DNA of 64,000 nt from Histoplasma ohiense (Eukaryota > Ascomycota > Eurotiomycetes > Onygenales > Ajellomycetaceae). Positions 1-11,213 of this stretch are shown here, piece by piece (the first letter of the stretch is position 1; every line of letters starts with the position of its first letter). The notes under the pieces were generated by a model, which had not been told where the DNA came from, ran no database searches, and was given only the letters and a program-made list of their open reading frames with translations. A program made the position numbers and the translations under genes. Location of the stretch: NCBI GenBank assembly GCA_017607445.1, contig JAEVHH010000001.1:62001-126000 (forward strand), read 5' to 3'.

Positions 1-1006
1 CAAACAATTCTACAAACACCCACTGCATCTGAATGTGGTGGATGACAACTTAGATCTACAAAGCATCCTCCAGCAACAGATGCTACAGATGGCTGAATTG
101 CAATGATGACTTGCTGAAATGAGCACTTCTGTGTTCACTGTTCCTTCTACACCCACATCTCATGAAAAGCTCCCAAGAGAGAAGCTTTCAATCCTCAATA
201 AATATGAGGGAGACCTAGCACTCTACCTCATGTGGAAGTCAAAAGTGAACATCAAATTGGATATTGACAGACAAGCAATAGACTCACTATCCAATCAAGT
301 GTGGTATATTCATAGCAGATTGGATGGCAATGCATTAGCAAAATTCCAACTCTGAATGAGTCATTGCCAGAATCATCAGTGTATACCAGAGCTAGTCTTT
401 CAACAACTCAACTTCCTCTTTCTCAATTCTATGCTTCAAGCCAAGGTGCTAGACTGGCTTAATCAGATTTGTCAGTTGGATGTTGTGTTGACAACTTATC
501 TTTCTGAATTCAATCACAAGCTTCTAGAAGCAGATGAGCAAGACTGAAACAACACTGTCAAGATCAACATACTGTTCAAGAATTTGAACTTTCAGTTGCA
601 TAACTGAAATGTAGAGCATCTGAAGCTCTCAATATACAGTGAATTCTGCACTGATTTTTGTCTGTTGAACAACAATCTGTCTCAGTTCTGTGTGCTTCAA
701 AATTGCAGAGGATTTCATTGAACAAATGTGTATGCTCTGAATCACTCTGCAGCACCCTCCACCTCCAAATCAGAATCAATGAACTGAGTCTCACATGTAA
801 ATGCAAGTCACTCAAGAGTCTTCAATGTCTCAGAGAAGAATGCTGCTGATCAAATTGCTAGAGAAGTCTGCATATGCTGTGACAAGCCAGAGCATTTCAT
901 GAATCAATGTCTGAATGTGATTGTCTCAAGTAAACCCCCCACACATGTAAACACTGTGTTGTCTGTGGATAGGCAAGAACAGGGAAAAGACAAGCTCTTG
1001 CTCTAA
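1..1006 (+). pseudogene. gag: Gypsy-2 gag, copy 1, decayed
   Basis: Remnant of the structural Gag protein that forms the virus-like particle and binds element RNA. The readable N-terminal part matches the gag of copies 2 and 3 codon for codon. A CCHC zinc knuckle (C-X2-C-X4-H-X4-C) lies near 870-915, just before the C-terminal end. In-frame TGA codons interrupt it many times. The stop TAA at 1004-1006 is shared by all three copies, so I take it as the genuine gag end; pol continues in the -1 frame. Full length would be 1014 nt (337 codons plus stop). Confidence 0.85.
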
Positions 1007-4000
1007 AATGTGAATGAGAGCTCAAGGAGTAGAAAGCTAGCTGGAGATTCAAGCAGAAGATGCAAGTGAATGCAATCATAGTCTCTGTTATTGTAAATAG
1101 CTTAGTCAACATATGAGCAATGATAGACAGTGATTTCCTTCATTATGCTCTTATAGACACTCAGCTGATTGAGAAGCATAAGCTCCAGCATATTCTCTTT
1201 TTCAAGCTGTGTAAGCTTAGTGAATTTGATGGCCTCAGAGGATCAGTCTTCTACAACATGGTAAGATTTAACATTGACATAGAAGGACACAAGAAAAAGA
1301 ATGTATACACATACAAAATACAAGACCTTGAGTACAATCTAATGCTCAGCCTATCATGGCTCACAGAATTTGGAACCTTGTTGAACACACACAATCACTG
1401 CCTTATTTTCCCAGAAGATGACTGTGTTTATGAGAAGGATGTTGATAGGACCACTGATCTCACTCAGATATCAGCAGAAGCATACAAACTACTAATTCAT
1501 CAAGCACATGAGAAGAAGAATGTCCAAGTGTTTGCTGCTAGCATGGTGGATATCAAAAAAGTGTTAGAAAAGTTAGAACCCAAAGACCTCAAGAAACTGT
1601 GCAAAGAACTACCCAAATCATACAAAGACTTCGCAGACATGTTCAATGAGAAAGAAGCTGAAAAGCTTCCCCCTCACTGAGGACCCAGTATAGATCATAT
1701 GATCAAGCTCATCAAGAAAGACAGTAAGGACCCACAACTGCTCTGAGGTTCTCTCTACAGCATATCACACAACAAGCTTCTTGTCCTATGAAAAATGCTC
1801 AACAGATTACTGGACAAAGGCTTCATTTGTGTTAGCAACTCACCTGCCACAGCATCTGTACTGTTTGTGAAGAAATCAGAAGAAGGCTTATGATTCTGCA
1901 TTGACTACTGAGAACTCAACAAGATTATGTGGAAGGACTGATACCCTCTCCCACTCATCAATGAAACACTCAAATGAATAGAAAAAGCAAAATGGTTTAC
2001 AAAGCTCAACATCTCTGCAGCCTTCTATAAGATAAGGATTAATGAAGGTGATGAATGGCTAACCGCTTTTCATACATGTTACAGATTATACAAATGAACA
2101 GTGACCCCCTTTGAATTAGTGAACACCCCGAGCACATTCCAGAAATACATTAACTGAGCCCTACAAGACCTGCTTGATGAGATCACCTCAGCATACATGG
2201 ACAATATCCTGATCTTCACCAATGGACTGCTCACTGAGCACTGCAAGCACATACAACAAGTACTTGACTGCCTACATAAAGCCAGACTGCAAGTGGACAT
2301 TGACAAATGCAACTTTGAGACCAAGTCTACAACCTATCTAGAATTCATCATCGAAGCTGAAAAAGATGTACACATGAATCCTAAGAAGATGGAAGCAATC
2401 CTCAACTGAGAGGCATCAGTCTTGGTAAAAGGGACTAGAAGCTTTCTAGAATTCATCAACTTCTACTGAAGGTTCATCAAAGACTTCTCCAATATCATAC
2501 AACCACTGACAGATCTGACCTGGAAAGACGCCATATTCCAATGGACTGACAAAGCAGATGCAGCATTCAAAAAGCTGAAGCATATGTTCACAAGCACTCC
2601 AATGCTGCAATCATTCAATTCAGATAAGCATACAATTCTCAAAACAGATGCCTCAGATTATGTAGTAGATGAGACACTAATACAATATGATAATGAAGAT
2701 GTTCTACAACTCTGTGCCTTCATCTTGAAAAAGATGTCACCCACTGAATGCAACTACAAGATCTACAACAAGAAGCTCCTAGCAATTATATAATGTCTCA
2801 AAGAATGAGAGTCCAAACTTATGAGTGTTGAGAAGTTTGAGATTGTTATCAATCATAAGAACTTAGAATACTTCACAATCACTTGTAAGCTCACTGAGAG
2901 GTATATGCATTGATCATTGTTTCTTAGCTATTTTTCATTCACAATTCATTATCAATCTGAAGTAGAGAACATCTTTGCAGATGCTCTGTCTCACTGAGAA
3001 CAAGATATATCATCTGATGATCTAGATGACAGATGGAAACATCAAGAGCATCAGTTAATCAACTCTGTGATCATAGAAAGTTCTACACAATCAGACAAAC
3101 CCCACATACATATCAACCAGTCCCAAGCTCAAGAATCCTTGCTTGAAGAACAATGAAGACTAGCAGCAGAAGTAGATGAATTCTGGCAGCAAGCCACTGA
3201 AGCTATACAAAGTAAAGCACCTCAATTTCCTGCAGGTGTATACCCAAGAATGGATATCTCAGCATGTTCAATTGATGATGACAACTGCTTACACTTTCAA
3301 GATAGATGATGAGTCTCTGATTCAGAACCTCTACAAACACAGATCATGCAAGAAATTCATGACTCATCAATGACTGAGCACTCAGAACATGAAATCATAT
3401 ACAACATCATTGTCTGAGAATTCTACTGGCCAGATATGTTGAAAGACATATGCCAGTTCGTACGCAACTGTGATTGCTGTGGCTCAGTGATGGCATGGCA
3501 TGAACATCAAAAAGAAATGCTGAAGCCTCTATCTGTCTCTGACTGAACTTGATGTGATATAACTATCAATTTTGCAGTTTCCTTATCTGAAAGTGGAGGT
3601 TCTATGAACATTCTAGTCATTGTTGACTGACTCAGCAAGGATGTAATACTACAGCTCTGTGACAAGATGAACATTGAAGTAGTTGCAGATGCCTTCATCA
3701 GAAACCCATTCTATCATATACACAGTCTGCCTTCATTCATTGTGTCAGATAGAGACAGTCAATTCATCAGTGCACTCTGAGCCCATGTATGTCAATTATT
3801 AAGAATTGAATGAAAGTTATCAACAGCATACCACTCAGAGACTGATGAAGCTACTAAAAGAATGATACAAATAGTAAAGAACATTCTTCATAAGTTCTGC
3901 AATTACACATAAGACAACTGAAGCAATCTGCTGCCACACACTGAGATTGCAATTAACAGTTGAGATTTCACTACAACAGATGTAAGCTTATTCTTTCTTC

Positions 4001-4638
4001 TACACAGATACAACTTAGAGGTTCTGAACTTCTCTGAGACTTCTCAAGAAATCATGCACATCTGCAGCTTCATACAGATGACAGAGAACATTGTGAGCAA
4101 GCTGAAGAAAGTCTGTGAATGAGCAGAAGCTTCAATGATTAGCACTCAGCAAGATTATAAGAATCAAACAAACATCAGAAGAAGTTCTGTGATCTGATAT
4201 CATGTAGAAGACAAAGTCTGACTGAATCTCAAGAACATAAGAACAGACCACCCCTTGTGTATGCTAGATTACCATCACATCAAGTATATGATGAAGGAAG
4301 TGCTAGACACACATGATTATTGACTCAACACCTCATCTGACATTCACAACATCTTTCATACAAACCTGCTCCAACCCGCAGCCAAGAATCCATTCCCCTC
4401 ACAGAGAACCTCTGATTGGCAGCCACCCATCATTGTAGAAGAAGACAACAAACTTGAGTGGGAAATTGAAGCAATTCTTGACAATAGAATCAACCACCAC
4501 TGCTGTGAATATCTCATCAAATGAGTAGAATACAATTGTCTGATCTGAGAATCTGCATCTGTCTTGGAGGACACTGCTGCCCTTGACATCTACAAGTTCT
4601 CACTCATCTCAGTAGAAGGGGATAATGTGACAGATTAG
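1007..4638 (+). pseudogene. pol: Gypsy-2 pol, copy 1, decayed (protease-RT-RNase H-integrase-chromodomain)
   Basis: Remnant of the replication polyprotein. The protease active-site triplet, DSG in the sister copies, here reads DSD near 1126-1134. The RT box that is YMDD elsewhere reads YMDN at 2194-2205, so a catalytic Asp is lost. RNase H follows near 2580-2990, with a readable stretch ending in a TAA near 2791. The integrase core has VSDRDSQ near 3743. A C-terminal chromodomain with the pattern WEIEAILDN is near 4460. The final TAG lies 10 nt inside the 3' LTR, as in the other copies. Stops are mostly TGA at positions expected to be Trp or Arg. Confidence 0.9.
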
Positions 4639-5159
4639 CATCTGTTAGTAATTAACTTATGCAATCAACTTCTCTTCTGCATCCACTTGTTTCTGACTGT
4701 TGTGATCTCATATAACTCTTGATGTTCTTCCACTCTGTGCTTCACACTTGCATAGTCTCTAACAATTCTTCTGTGTAGCTTCTTACATTCCCCCACTCTG
4801 TGTTCTGCACTTGTGTAGTCTCTAACAATTCTTTTATATAGCTTCTTACATTCTTCTGCTCTGTGTTCTGCACTCATATAGTCTCTAACAATTCTTTCAT
4901 ATAGCTCTCAATGATTCTTCCATCCCACATTCTGTGCTCATATAACTTCTAACAATTCTTACACATATCTCTTAATGTTCTTCCACTCTGTGCTCCACTG
5001 TGGAGCGGCTTCTGATATTCTTCTGCTCTGAACTTTCCTCTATAAGAACCCCCTTTGTACGACCTTTTCTTCTGATTTCTTTTCTCTTTCTTTCCTTAAT
5101 CAATTCGTAATCTGTAATTAGGATAGTACCAAATCGTTAATCGAAGTACGCCCGTTACA
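4626..5159 (+). repeat. 3' LTR of Gypsy-2 copy 1
   Basis: Begins TGTGACAG and ends CCGTTACA, and follows a purine-rich tract. At 534 bp it is 63 bp shorter than the 597-bp LTRs of copies 2 and 3, exactly one unit of the internal tandem repeat (units containing AGTCTCTAACAATTCTTC). A TATAAGAA box at about 5041 and the 13-nt self-primer complement at 5098-5110 (AATCAATTCGTAA, with its CpG intact) are present. Confidence 0.92.
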
Positions 5160-5529
5160 GCAGTAGACATTTATTTAATCAAAATTAAATAATTGACAAT
5201 AATAAATATAAAAAATGAAAATCACAGAGAATAGATTAATAACTGTAAATAATTAAAGAATTAACAACTGATTCAGAAATAGTTGAATCAATTTAAAAAT
5301 TAAAATCATTAAAAATCAACTGATTCAGTAAATTTATATATATATAATCAGTAAACTCATCTACTGCAGAATCTGCAGTAGCAGTTGTCAAATAATAATA
5401 TTTAATATTATAGATATATTTATAATTGAGAGTTCAGCAGTCAATACAGTTCTTGAAAACATAAATAACAGTGTAAAATAAATAAGATAGATAATTTTCA
5501 CAGTATATATTACAGTATAACAACTCAAC
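5160..5529. other. AT-rich stretch without recognisable gene
   Basis: Very AT-rich, with TATA runs and no coding signal on either strand. It carries the presumed right flank of Gypsy-2 copy 1. I see no repeat unit matching the rest of the window. Confidence 0.6.
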
Positions 5530-5787
5530 TATGAGAATTGATGACAGTGTAAAAAATAAATAGTAGAAAATAGTAAATAGTATAGTGAATGATAATAATA
5601 ATAGTAATTGTAGTAGTAATAATAGTAGCTAATTATTAAGAAGAAAAAAAGAAAGAGAAGAATATATACAAAATACATATATTTATATATATATACATAT
5701 AGAAATAGCAATAACAAGAATATAATGAAAAGAAATAAAAATAAACAAAGAGAATATAATAAAAAAATAATAAATAAATGTATTATA
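5530..5787 (-). repeat. Solo LTR, Gypsy-1-related subfamily, strongly AT-mutated
   Basis: Aligns along its whole length with the solo LTR at 8150-8413 and more distantly with Gypsy-1 LTRs, sharing the AAGAAGAAAAAGAAAGAG core and the TATATACATATAGAAATAG box. Most C and G of the better-preserved copy have become T and A. Flanks TCAAC (5525-5529) and TCAAT (5788-5792) form a 5-bp target duplication with one C/T difference. Orientation follows the TG...CA ends read on the minus strand. Confidence 0.8.
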
Positions 5788-6103
5788 TCAATTTATTATA
5801 AATTAAATATAGAAACAACTATATCTCTCAATGATAGATGAAAGATTTGAATTGAATATATCTCATATATATAATATTGAATTTGATAGTATATAGAGTA
5901 TATACAGAATAATGCATTGAATTGAGACTGTTCAAATATACTAAAAAAATGAAAATCTCAACACACTGAGCAGAGACACATAAAATGAGTATATTAATGA
6001 ATATATATAGATTATAATAAATATAGAGAAGAGTATAAAAGATATAAATATAATAAAAAATATCTATAAAGTAAAAAAATAAAGATTAATATTAGAGTTG
6101 TAT
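5788..6103. other. AT-rich stretch without recognisable gene
   Basis: Nearly pure A/T with scattered G and C. No ORF of interest and no recognisable element. Confidence 0.55.
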
Positions 6104-6492
6104 TATAATAGATTAATATCTGTTAGTAATTAATTTATACAATTAACTTTTTTTCTATATTTATTTATTATTTATACAATCAATTTTTCTTTTGTATTTA
6201 TTTATTTCTATTATTATATTCTATATTTATATAGTCTCTAACAATTCTTTTGTGTAATCTCTTCTATTTTATATTTTATATTTGTATAGTTTTAATAATT
6301 TTTCATATAATTCATAATATTCTTCTATTCTGTATTCACTGTGAGACAGTTTTTTTCATTTTGATTCTCTTTTTATAAAAATTCTCTTTATATAATTTTT
6401 TCTTTTGATTTTTTTTCTTTTTCTTTTTTTAATCAATTCATAATCTGTATTTAGAATAGTGCTAGATTGTTAATTGAAGTATGTCTGTTATA
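6104..6492 (+). repeat. Solo LTR, Gypsy-2, shortened and AT-mutated
   Basis: Matches the Gypsy-2 LTR from its first bases (AGATTAATATCTGTTAGTAA) through the CACTGTGAGACAG box, the TATAAAAAT box and the AATCAATTCATAATCTG segment to the end. At 389 bp it lacks about three 63-bp internal units. No internal gag-pol sequence follows. Flanks TGTAT and TATAC could both derive from TGTAC by transitions, which is weak support for a target duplication. Confidence 0.8.
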
Positions 6493-6757
6493 TATACAGA
6501 GAGTCATTCAATTCATTCATGAATTTAATGAGATTTATATAATATTATATAAGATTATATTACAGTATTTTTTTCAGAGAAAAAATTGATTTTTCTATAA
6601 TATAAAAAGAGAATTTATATATTCTATAATCTCAATATCTAACCATTAAATCTGAATTTTTTGAATATATTATTATATTATCTTTTATATTTTAATTTTT
6701 GTAGAGTTTTAAAAATTTTTTATAATATAAATAATTAATTTTTATACTACTATTTAT

Positions 6758-8538
6758 GTAGATATATTATCTGCAATAAATATATTCTTTATAATAAATA
6801 TATTATTTATAATGAATATATTATCTGCAATAAATATATTATCTACAATAAATACATTATCTGCAATAGATGCATTATCTGTAATAGATGTACTATCTAC
6901 AACAAATATATTATCTGTAATAGATGTATTATATACAATAGATATACTATCTACAACAAATACAGCATCTGCAATAGATATATTATTTACAATAAATATA
7001 TTATCTACAATAAATACATCATCTGTAATGAATGTATTATCTGCAATAAATATACTATCTGTAATAAATATACTATCTGTAATAAATGCATTATCTGCAA
7101 TAAATATACTATCTGCAACAAATACATTATCTATAATGAATGTACTATTTGCAATGAATATACTATTTATAATAAATATACTATCTGCAATGAATTCATC
7201 ATCTGCAATGAATGTACTATCTGCAATGAATGTACTATCTGCAATAGATGTACTATCTGCAATAGATGTACTATCTGCAATAGATGTACTATCTGCAATA
7301 GATACATTATCTACAATAAATGCATCATCTGCAATAAATGTACTATCTGCAATAAATATACTATCTATAATAAATGTACTATCTACAATGAATTTATCAT
7401 CTGCAACAGATACATCATCTGCAATGAATGTACTCTTTACAATGAATATACTATCTGTAATAAATATACTATCTGCAATGAATTCATCATCTGCAATGAA
7501 TGTACTATCTGCAATGAATGTACTATCTGCAACAGATGTACTATCTGCATTGAATGCATCATCTGCAATGAATGCATCATCTGCAATAGATGTACTATCT
7601 GCACTGAATGCATCATCTGCAATGAATGTACTATCTGCAACAGATGTACTATCTGCACTGAATACATCATCTGCAATGAATGTACTATCTGCAACAAATG
7701 CATCATCTGCAATAAATGTACTATTTACAATGAATTTATCATCTGCAACAGATACATCATCTGCAATGAATGTACTATTTGCAATGAATATACTATCTGT
7801 AATAAATATACTATCTGCAATGAATTCATCATCTGCAATGAATGTACTATCTGCAACAGATGTACTATCTGCATTGAATGCATCATCTGCAATGAATGTA
7901 CTATCTGCACTGAATGTATCATCTGCAATGAATGTACTATCTGCACTGAATGCATCATCTGCAATGAATGTATTATCTGCAACAGATGTACTATCTGCAC
8001 TGAATGCATCATCTGCAATGAATGTACTATCTGCAACAAATGCATCATCTGCAATAGATGTACTATCTGCAATGAATGTACTATTTGCAATGAATACATC
8101 ATCTGCAATAAATATACTATCTGCAACAAATGCACCACCTGCAACAAATTGTGAGGGGTGAATACAGTGTGAAGAGTGAATAGCAGAAGATAGTAGATAG
8201 TATAGTGAATGATAATAACAGTAGTAATTGTAGTAGTAGTAATAATAGTAGCTAATTTCTAAGAAGAAAAAGAAAGAGAGAAGAAGATGTATGAAATACA
8301 TACATTCATATATATATATATACATATAGAAATAGCAGTAGTGAGAATATAATGAAAAGAGATAAGAATAAAAGAAGAGAGTACAAAGAAAATAAATAAA
8401 CAAGTGTATTACACAAATGCACTGAATGCATCATCTGCAACAGATGTACTATCCACATCAAATGCATCATCTGCAACAGATGTACTATCTGCAATGAATG
8501 TACTATCTGTAATCAATGTATTATCTGCAATGAATTTA
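6758..8538. repeat. 18-bp minisatellite array, interrupted by a solo LTR
   Basis: Tandem units of 18 bp with consensus AATGAATGTACTATCTGC, roughly 80 copies, more diverged and AT-rich at the left edge and more regular from about 7180. Because the unit is a multiple of three and lacks stops in several frames, it produces long open frames on both strands (about 449 codons plus, 549 codons minus) reading six-residue repeats. I regard these as by-products of the repeat. A 264-bp solo LTR splits the array at 8150-8413, and the array resumes directly after the target duplication. Confidence 0.95.
8150..8413 (-). repeat. Solo LTR, Gypsy-1-related, inside the minisatellite
   Basis: Reads TGTGAGG...ATTACA on the plus strand, which is TGTAAT...CCTCACA in element orientation. 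It is flanked by a perfect 5-bp duplication CAAAT (8145-8149 and 8414-8418) that belongs to the satellite unit. It is homologous to 5530-5787 and more distantly to the 266-273-bp LTRs of Gypsy-1, hence a sister subfamily. No internal element sequence remains, as expected from LTR-LTR recombination. Confidence 0.93.
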
Positions 8539-8786
8539 TTGTACTATCTTCAAATAAGCTGCCTACACAGTGTATATTGTACAAATCTGATAGATATTAT
8601 AGATAGTGTAAATTATGCTTATAATTATATACAATATCTAAACAGTATATAAGATATATAAACTTATTGTAATGAATTTGTCACTGATTAATCAGATGTT
8701 ATCATTGATGTGAATTGAACTGTTTATATCATCTGTGCAGTTCATACAATCTATCTCAAGTTCTCAACAGCATCATCAACACACTT

Positions 8787-8895
8787 GACACTATTCTGAT
8801 AATAGATTACAAATTGATTAAGATAAGAAAGTGAAAAGAGAGTAGAAGAAAAGATCATACAATAAAAGTTCTTATAGTAGAGATATATTGAGATA
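8787..8895 (-). repeat. Gypsy-2-like LTR fragment (TATA box to start of transcript region)
   Basis: Read on the minus strand this matches the Gypsy-2 LTR from its TATAAGAAC box through the pyrimidine-rich stretch and the segment AATCAATTTGTAATCT to the base region near GATAGT. Upstream LTR parts are not recognisable. It abuts the 3' end of the long unidentified minus-strand ORF, so it may be a truncated insertion there or a diverged LTR family. Confidence 0.5.
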
Positions 8896-8904
8896 TAAGA
8901 TGAA

Positions 8905-9203
8905 AGAATGATAAAATACTTTTCAGTCATATAATCTCTTTCTATAATAGATTCTTCATCATTGTCATTAGCAATCTACTTCAGTATATCATTATTTGAA
9001 AAGAGGCTAGAAGTAACTGAGTGTTCTGATCAATGCAGCAAAGCAGTATAAGAACTATCAACTTATTCAACAAGAAACTTATTCTCTTGACTGACAGATC
9101 TCATCTCTTTCAACTCTTCAGATGTAGAGAAGTCAGATACTGACTTTCAATCAATTGTGTTTTCTGTCTCAGAGAGTAGCAACATTTTTGATTGACATAT
9201 GAG
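8905..9203 (-). pseudogene. Unidentified long ORF X, 3' segment (continues from 15435)
   Basis: If Gypsy-2 copy 2 and one ATGAG duplication are removed, the reading frame coming from 15435 continues here for about 85 codons, with only TGA, TAA, TGA and TAG interruptions. It includes an acidic run (DNDEESIIERD-like) near 8940. It runs up to the LTR-like fragment at 8895, where I lose a coherent protein. The codon-level continuity across the insertion is the evidence that this is coding. No family recognised. Confidence 0.6.
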
Positions 9204-9800
9204 TGTGACAGGTTAGCACCCATTAGTAATTAACTTATGCAACCAACTCCCCTTCTGCACCCGCTTGTTCCTGGCTGTTGTCACCTCATGTAATCCTTGA
9301 TGTTCTTCTGCTCTGTGCTCTGTGTTCATATAGTTTCTAATAATTCTTCTGTATAGCTCTTAATGTTCTTCTGTTCTGTGTTCTGCACTCATATAGTCTC
9401 TAATGATTCTTCTGTGTAGCTTCTTATATTCTTCTGCTCTGTGTTCTGCACTTATATAGTCTCTAACAATTCTTCTGTGTAGCTTTTTATGTTCTTTCAC
9501 TCTGTGTTCTGCACTCACATAGTCTCTAATGATTCTTCTGTGTAGCTCTCAACAATTCCTCTGCCTCACATTCCACACTCATGTAGCTTCTAATAATTCT
9601 TATGCATATCTCTTAATGTTCTTCTGCTCTGTGCTTCACTGTGGAGTGGCTTCTGATATTCTTCTGCTCTGAACTTTCCTCTATAAGAATCCTCTTTGTA
9701 TGACCTTTTCTTCTGATTTCTTTTCTCTTTCTTTCCTTAATCAATTCATAATCTGTAATTAGAATAGTATCAAATCATTAATCAAAGTATGCCCATTACA
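9204..9800 (+). repeat. 5' LTR of Gypsy-2 copy 2
   Basis: TGTGACAG...CCATTACA, 597 bp, with internal 63-bp tandem units, then TATAAGAA at about 9682 and the presumed transcript start AATCAATTCATAA at 9739-9751. The position that is CG in less mutated copies is CA here. Confidence 0.93.
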
Positions 9801-9813
9801 TTACAAATTGATT
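9801..9813 (+). promoter_or_regulatory. Self-primer binding site of Gypsy-2 copy 2
   Basis: Directly after the 5' LTR, TTACAAATTGATT is the reverse complement of the LTR segment AATCAATT(CG)TAA, differing only at its CpG. This is the arrangement of Tf1/sushi-type elements, which prime reverse transcription from the 5' end of their own RNA. No TGG-starting tRNA primer site is seen. Confidence 0.65.
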
Positions 9814-10199
9814 CTTCTGTGTTTTAGATTCAAGTGCCTCATTATTAGTTCTTACACCCAAGTGCATCATTTAAGGCCCAAGTGCCTCATTATCAGTTCT
9901 TACACCTGAGTGTGTTGTTTACAGGCCTGAGTGTCTAGTTGTTACAAGAGATCCCTCATGGGCTCAAGTGCTCTTATCATTAGTTATATAGACTGTCATG
10001 TCTAAGTGTCTGAAACATAATCAACTGTGTTCTACAAGGCCTGAGTGTCTACAAACCATAACACTGTGAATAGTGTTCATGAAGAAGCTTGATCAAGCTT
10101 AGTGCTGTAACACTGCAAATAATGTCTGTGAGAGGACTGAGTGTCTACAAGTATTCCTTTTTCTTTTTTTTTTATTATTATATGTTCTTAGATATCAAA
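9814..10199 (+). other. Untranslated leader of Gypsy-2 copy 2
   Basis: Noncoding segment between primer site and gag. It contains imperfect repeats of a motif like AGTGCCTCATTATTAGTTC and the inverted pair AAGCTTGATCAAGCTT near 10086, which could fold into a hairpin, then a T-rich run just before the gag ATG. Confidence 0.6.
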
Positions 10200-11213
10200 A
10201 TGAACTACAAACAATTCTATAAACACTCACTGCATCTGAACACAGTGGATGATAACTTAGACCTATGAAGCATCCTCCAGCAGCAGGTGCTACAGATGGC
10301 TGAATTGCAACAACAATTTGCTGAGATGAGCACTTCCACATTCACTGTTCCTTCTACACCCACACCTCATGAAAAGCCCCCAAGAGAGAAGCTTTCAATC
10401 CTCAACAAATATGAGGGAGACCTAGCACTCTATCTTGTGTGGAAGTCAAAAGTGAATGTCAAATTGAACATTGATGAATGAGCAATAGACTCACTATTCA
10501 ATCAAGTGTGGTATATCCATAGCAGATTGAATGGCGATGCATTAGCAAAATTTCAATTCTGAATAAGTCATTGTCAGAATCATCAGTGTACATCAGAGCT
10601 AGTCTTCTGACAACTCAACTCCCTCTTTCTTGATTCTATGCTTCAAATCAAGATGTTAGACTGGTTTAATCAAACTTGTCAGATGAATGTTGTGTTGACA
10701 ACTTATCTTTCTGAATTCAATTGTAAGCTTCTAGAAGCAGATGGGCAAGACTGAAATGACATTGTCAAGATCAACATATTGTTCAAGAACTTGAACTTTC
10801 AGTTGCATAATTGAAGTATAGAGCATCTGAAGCTCTCAATATACAGTGAATTCTGTGCTGATCTTTGTCTGTTGAACAACAATCTGTCTCAGTTCTGCAC
10901 ACTTCAAAATTGCAGAGGATTCTGCTGAACAAATGTATATGCTTCAAACTGCTCTGCAGTGCTCCCTGCCTCTGAATCAGAATCAATGAACTGAGTTCCA
11001 TACATGAATGCAAGTCATCTGAGAGTCTCTAATGTCTCAGAAAAGAATGTCACTGACTGAATTGTCAGAGAAGTCTGCATACACTGTGACAAGTCAGAGC
11101 ACTTTGTGAATCAATGTCCAAATGCAATTGCTCTGAGTAAACCCCTCATGTGTGTGAACACTGCATTGTCTGCAGATAGACAAGAACAGAGAAAAGATGA
11201 GCTCTCATTCTAA
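10200..11213 (+). pseudogene. gag: Gypsy-2 gag, copy 2, decayed
   Basis: Begins ATGAACTAC as in copy 3, reaches the conserved TAA, and is exactly 1014 nt. N-terminal residues MNYKQFYKHS precede a Pro/Thr-rich segment and the region LSILNKYEGDLALYLVWKSK shared by all copies. The C-terminal CCHC knuckle lies near 11070-11115 (pattern CIHCDKSEHFVNQC). About a dozen in-frame TGA/TAA codons make it inactive. The start is chosen because it is conserved and follows the leader in both complete copies. Confidence 0.87.

Larger units (their letters stand above)
1..5159 (+). mobile_element. Ty3/Gypsy chromovirus, family Gypsy-2, copy 1 (5' end outside window)
   Basis: The element enters the window 8 nt inside gag, as judged by alignment with copies 2 and 3, and ends with a 534-bp 3' LTR. 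Order is gag, protease, RT, RNase H, integrase, chromodomain, purine tract (4612-4625), LTR. The gag-pol footprint would be 4646 nt counting the 8 missing bases, identical to the other two copies, so decay has been by substitution only. It is non-functional because of dozens of in-frame TGA/TAG/TAA codons. The 5' LTR and left target duplication cannot be seen. Confidence 0.93.

Noticed and set aside
6812..8403. Long ORFs (449 and 549 codons) on both strands of the minisatellite, resembling a repeat protein
   Set aside because: They come from an 18-bp unit without stops and exist on both strands at once. The minus-strand frame also runs through a solo LTR.
6758..8538. CRISPR-like array
   Set aside because: Units are head-to-tail tandem repeats of 18 bp with point variation and no unique spacers. 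The context is a eukaryotic transposon field.
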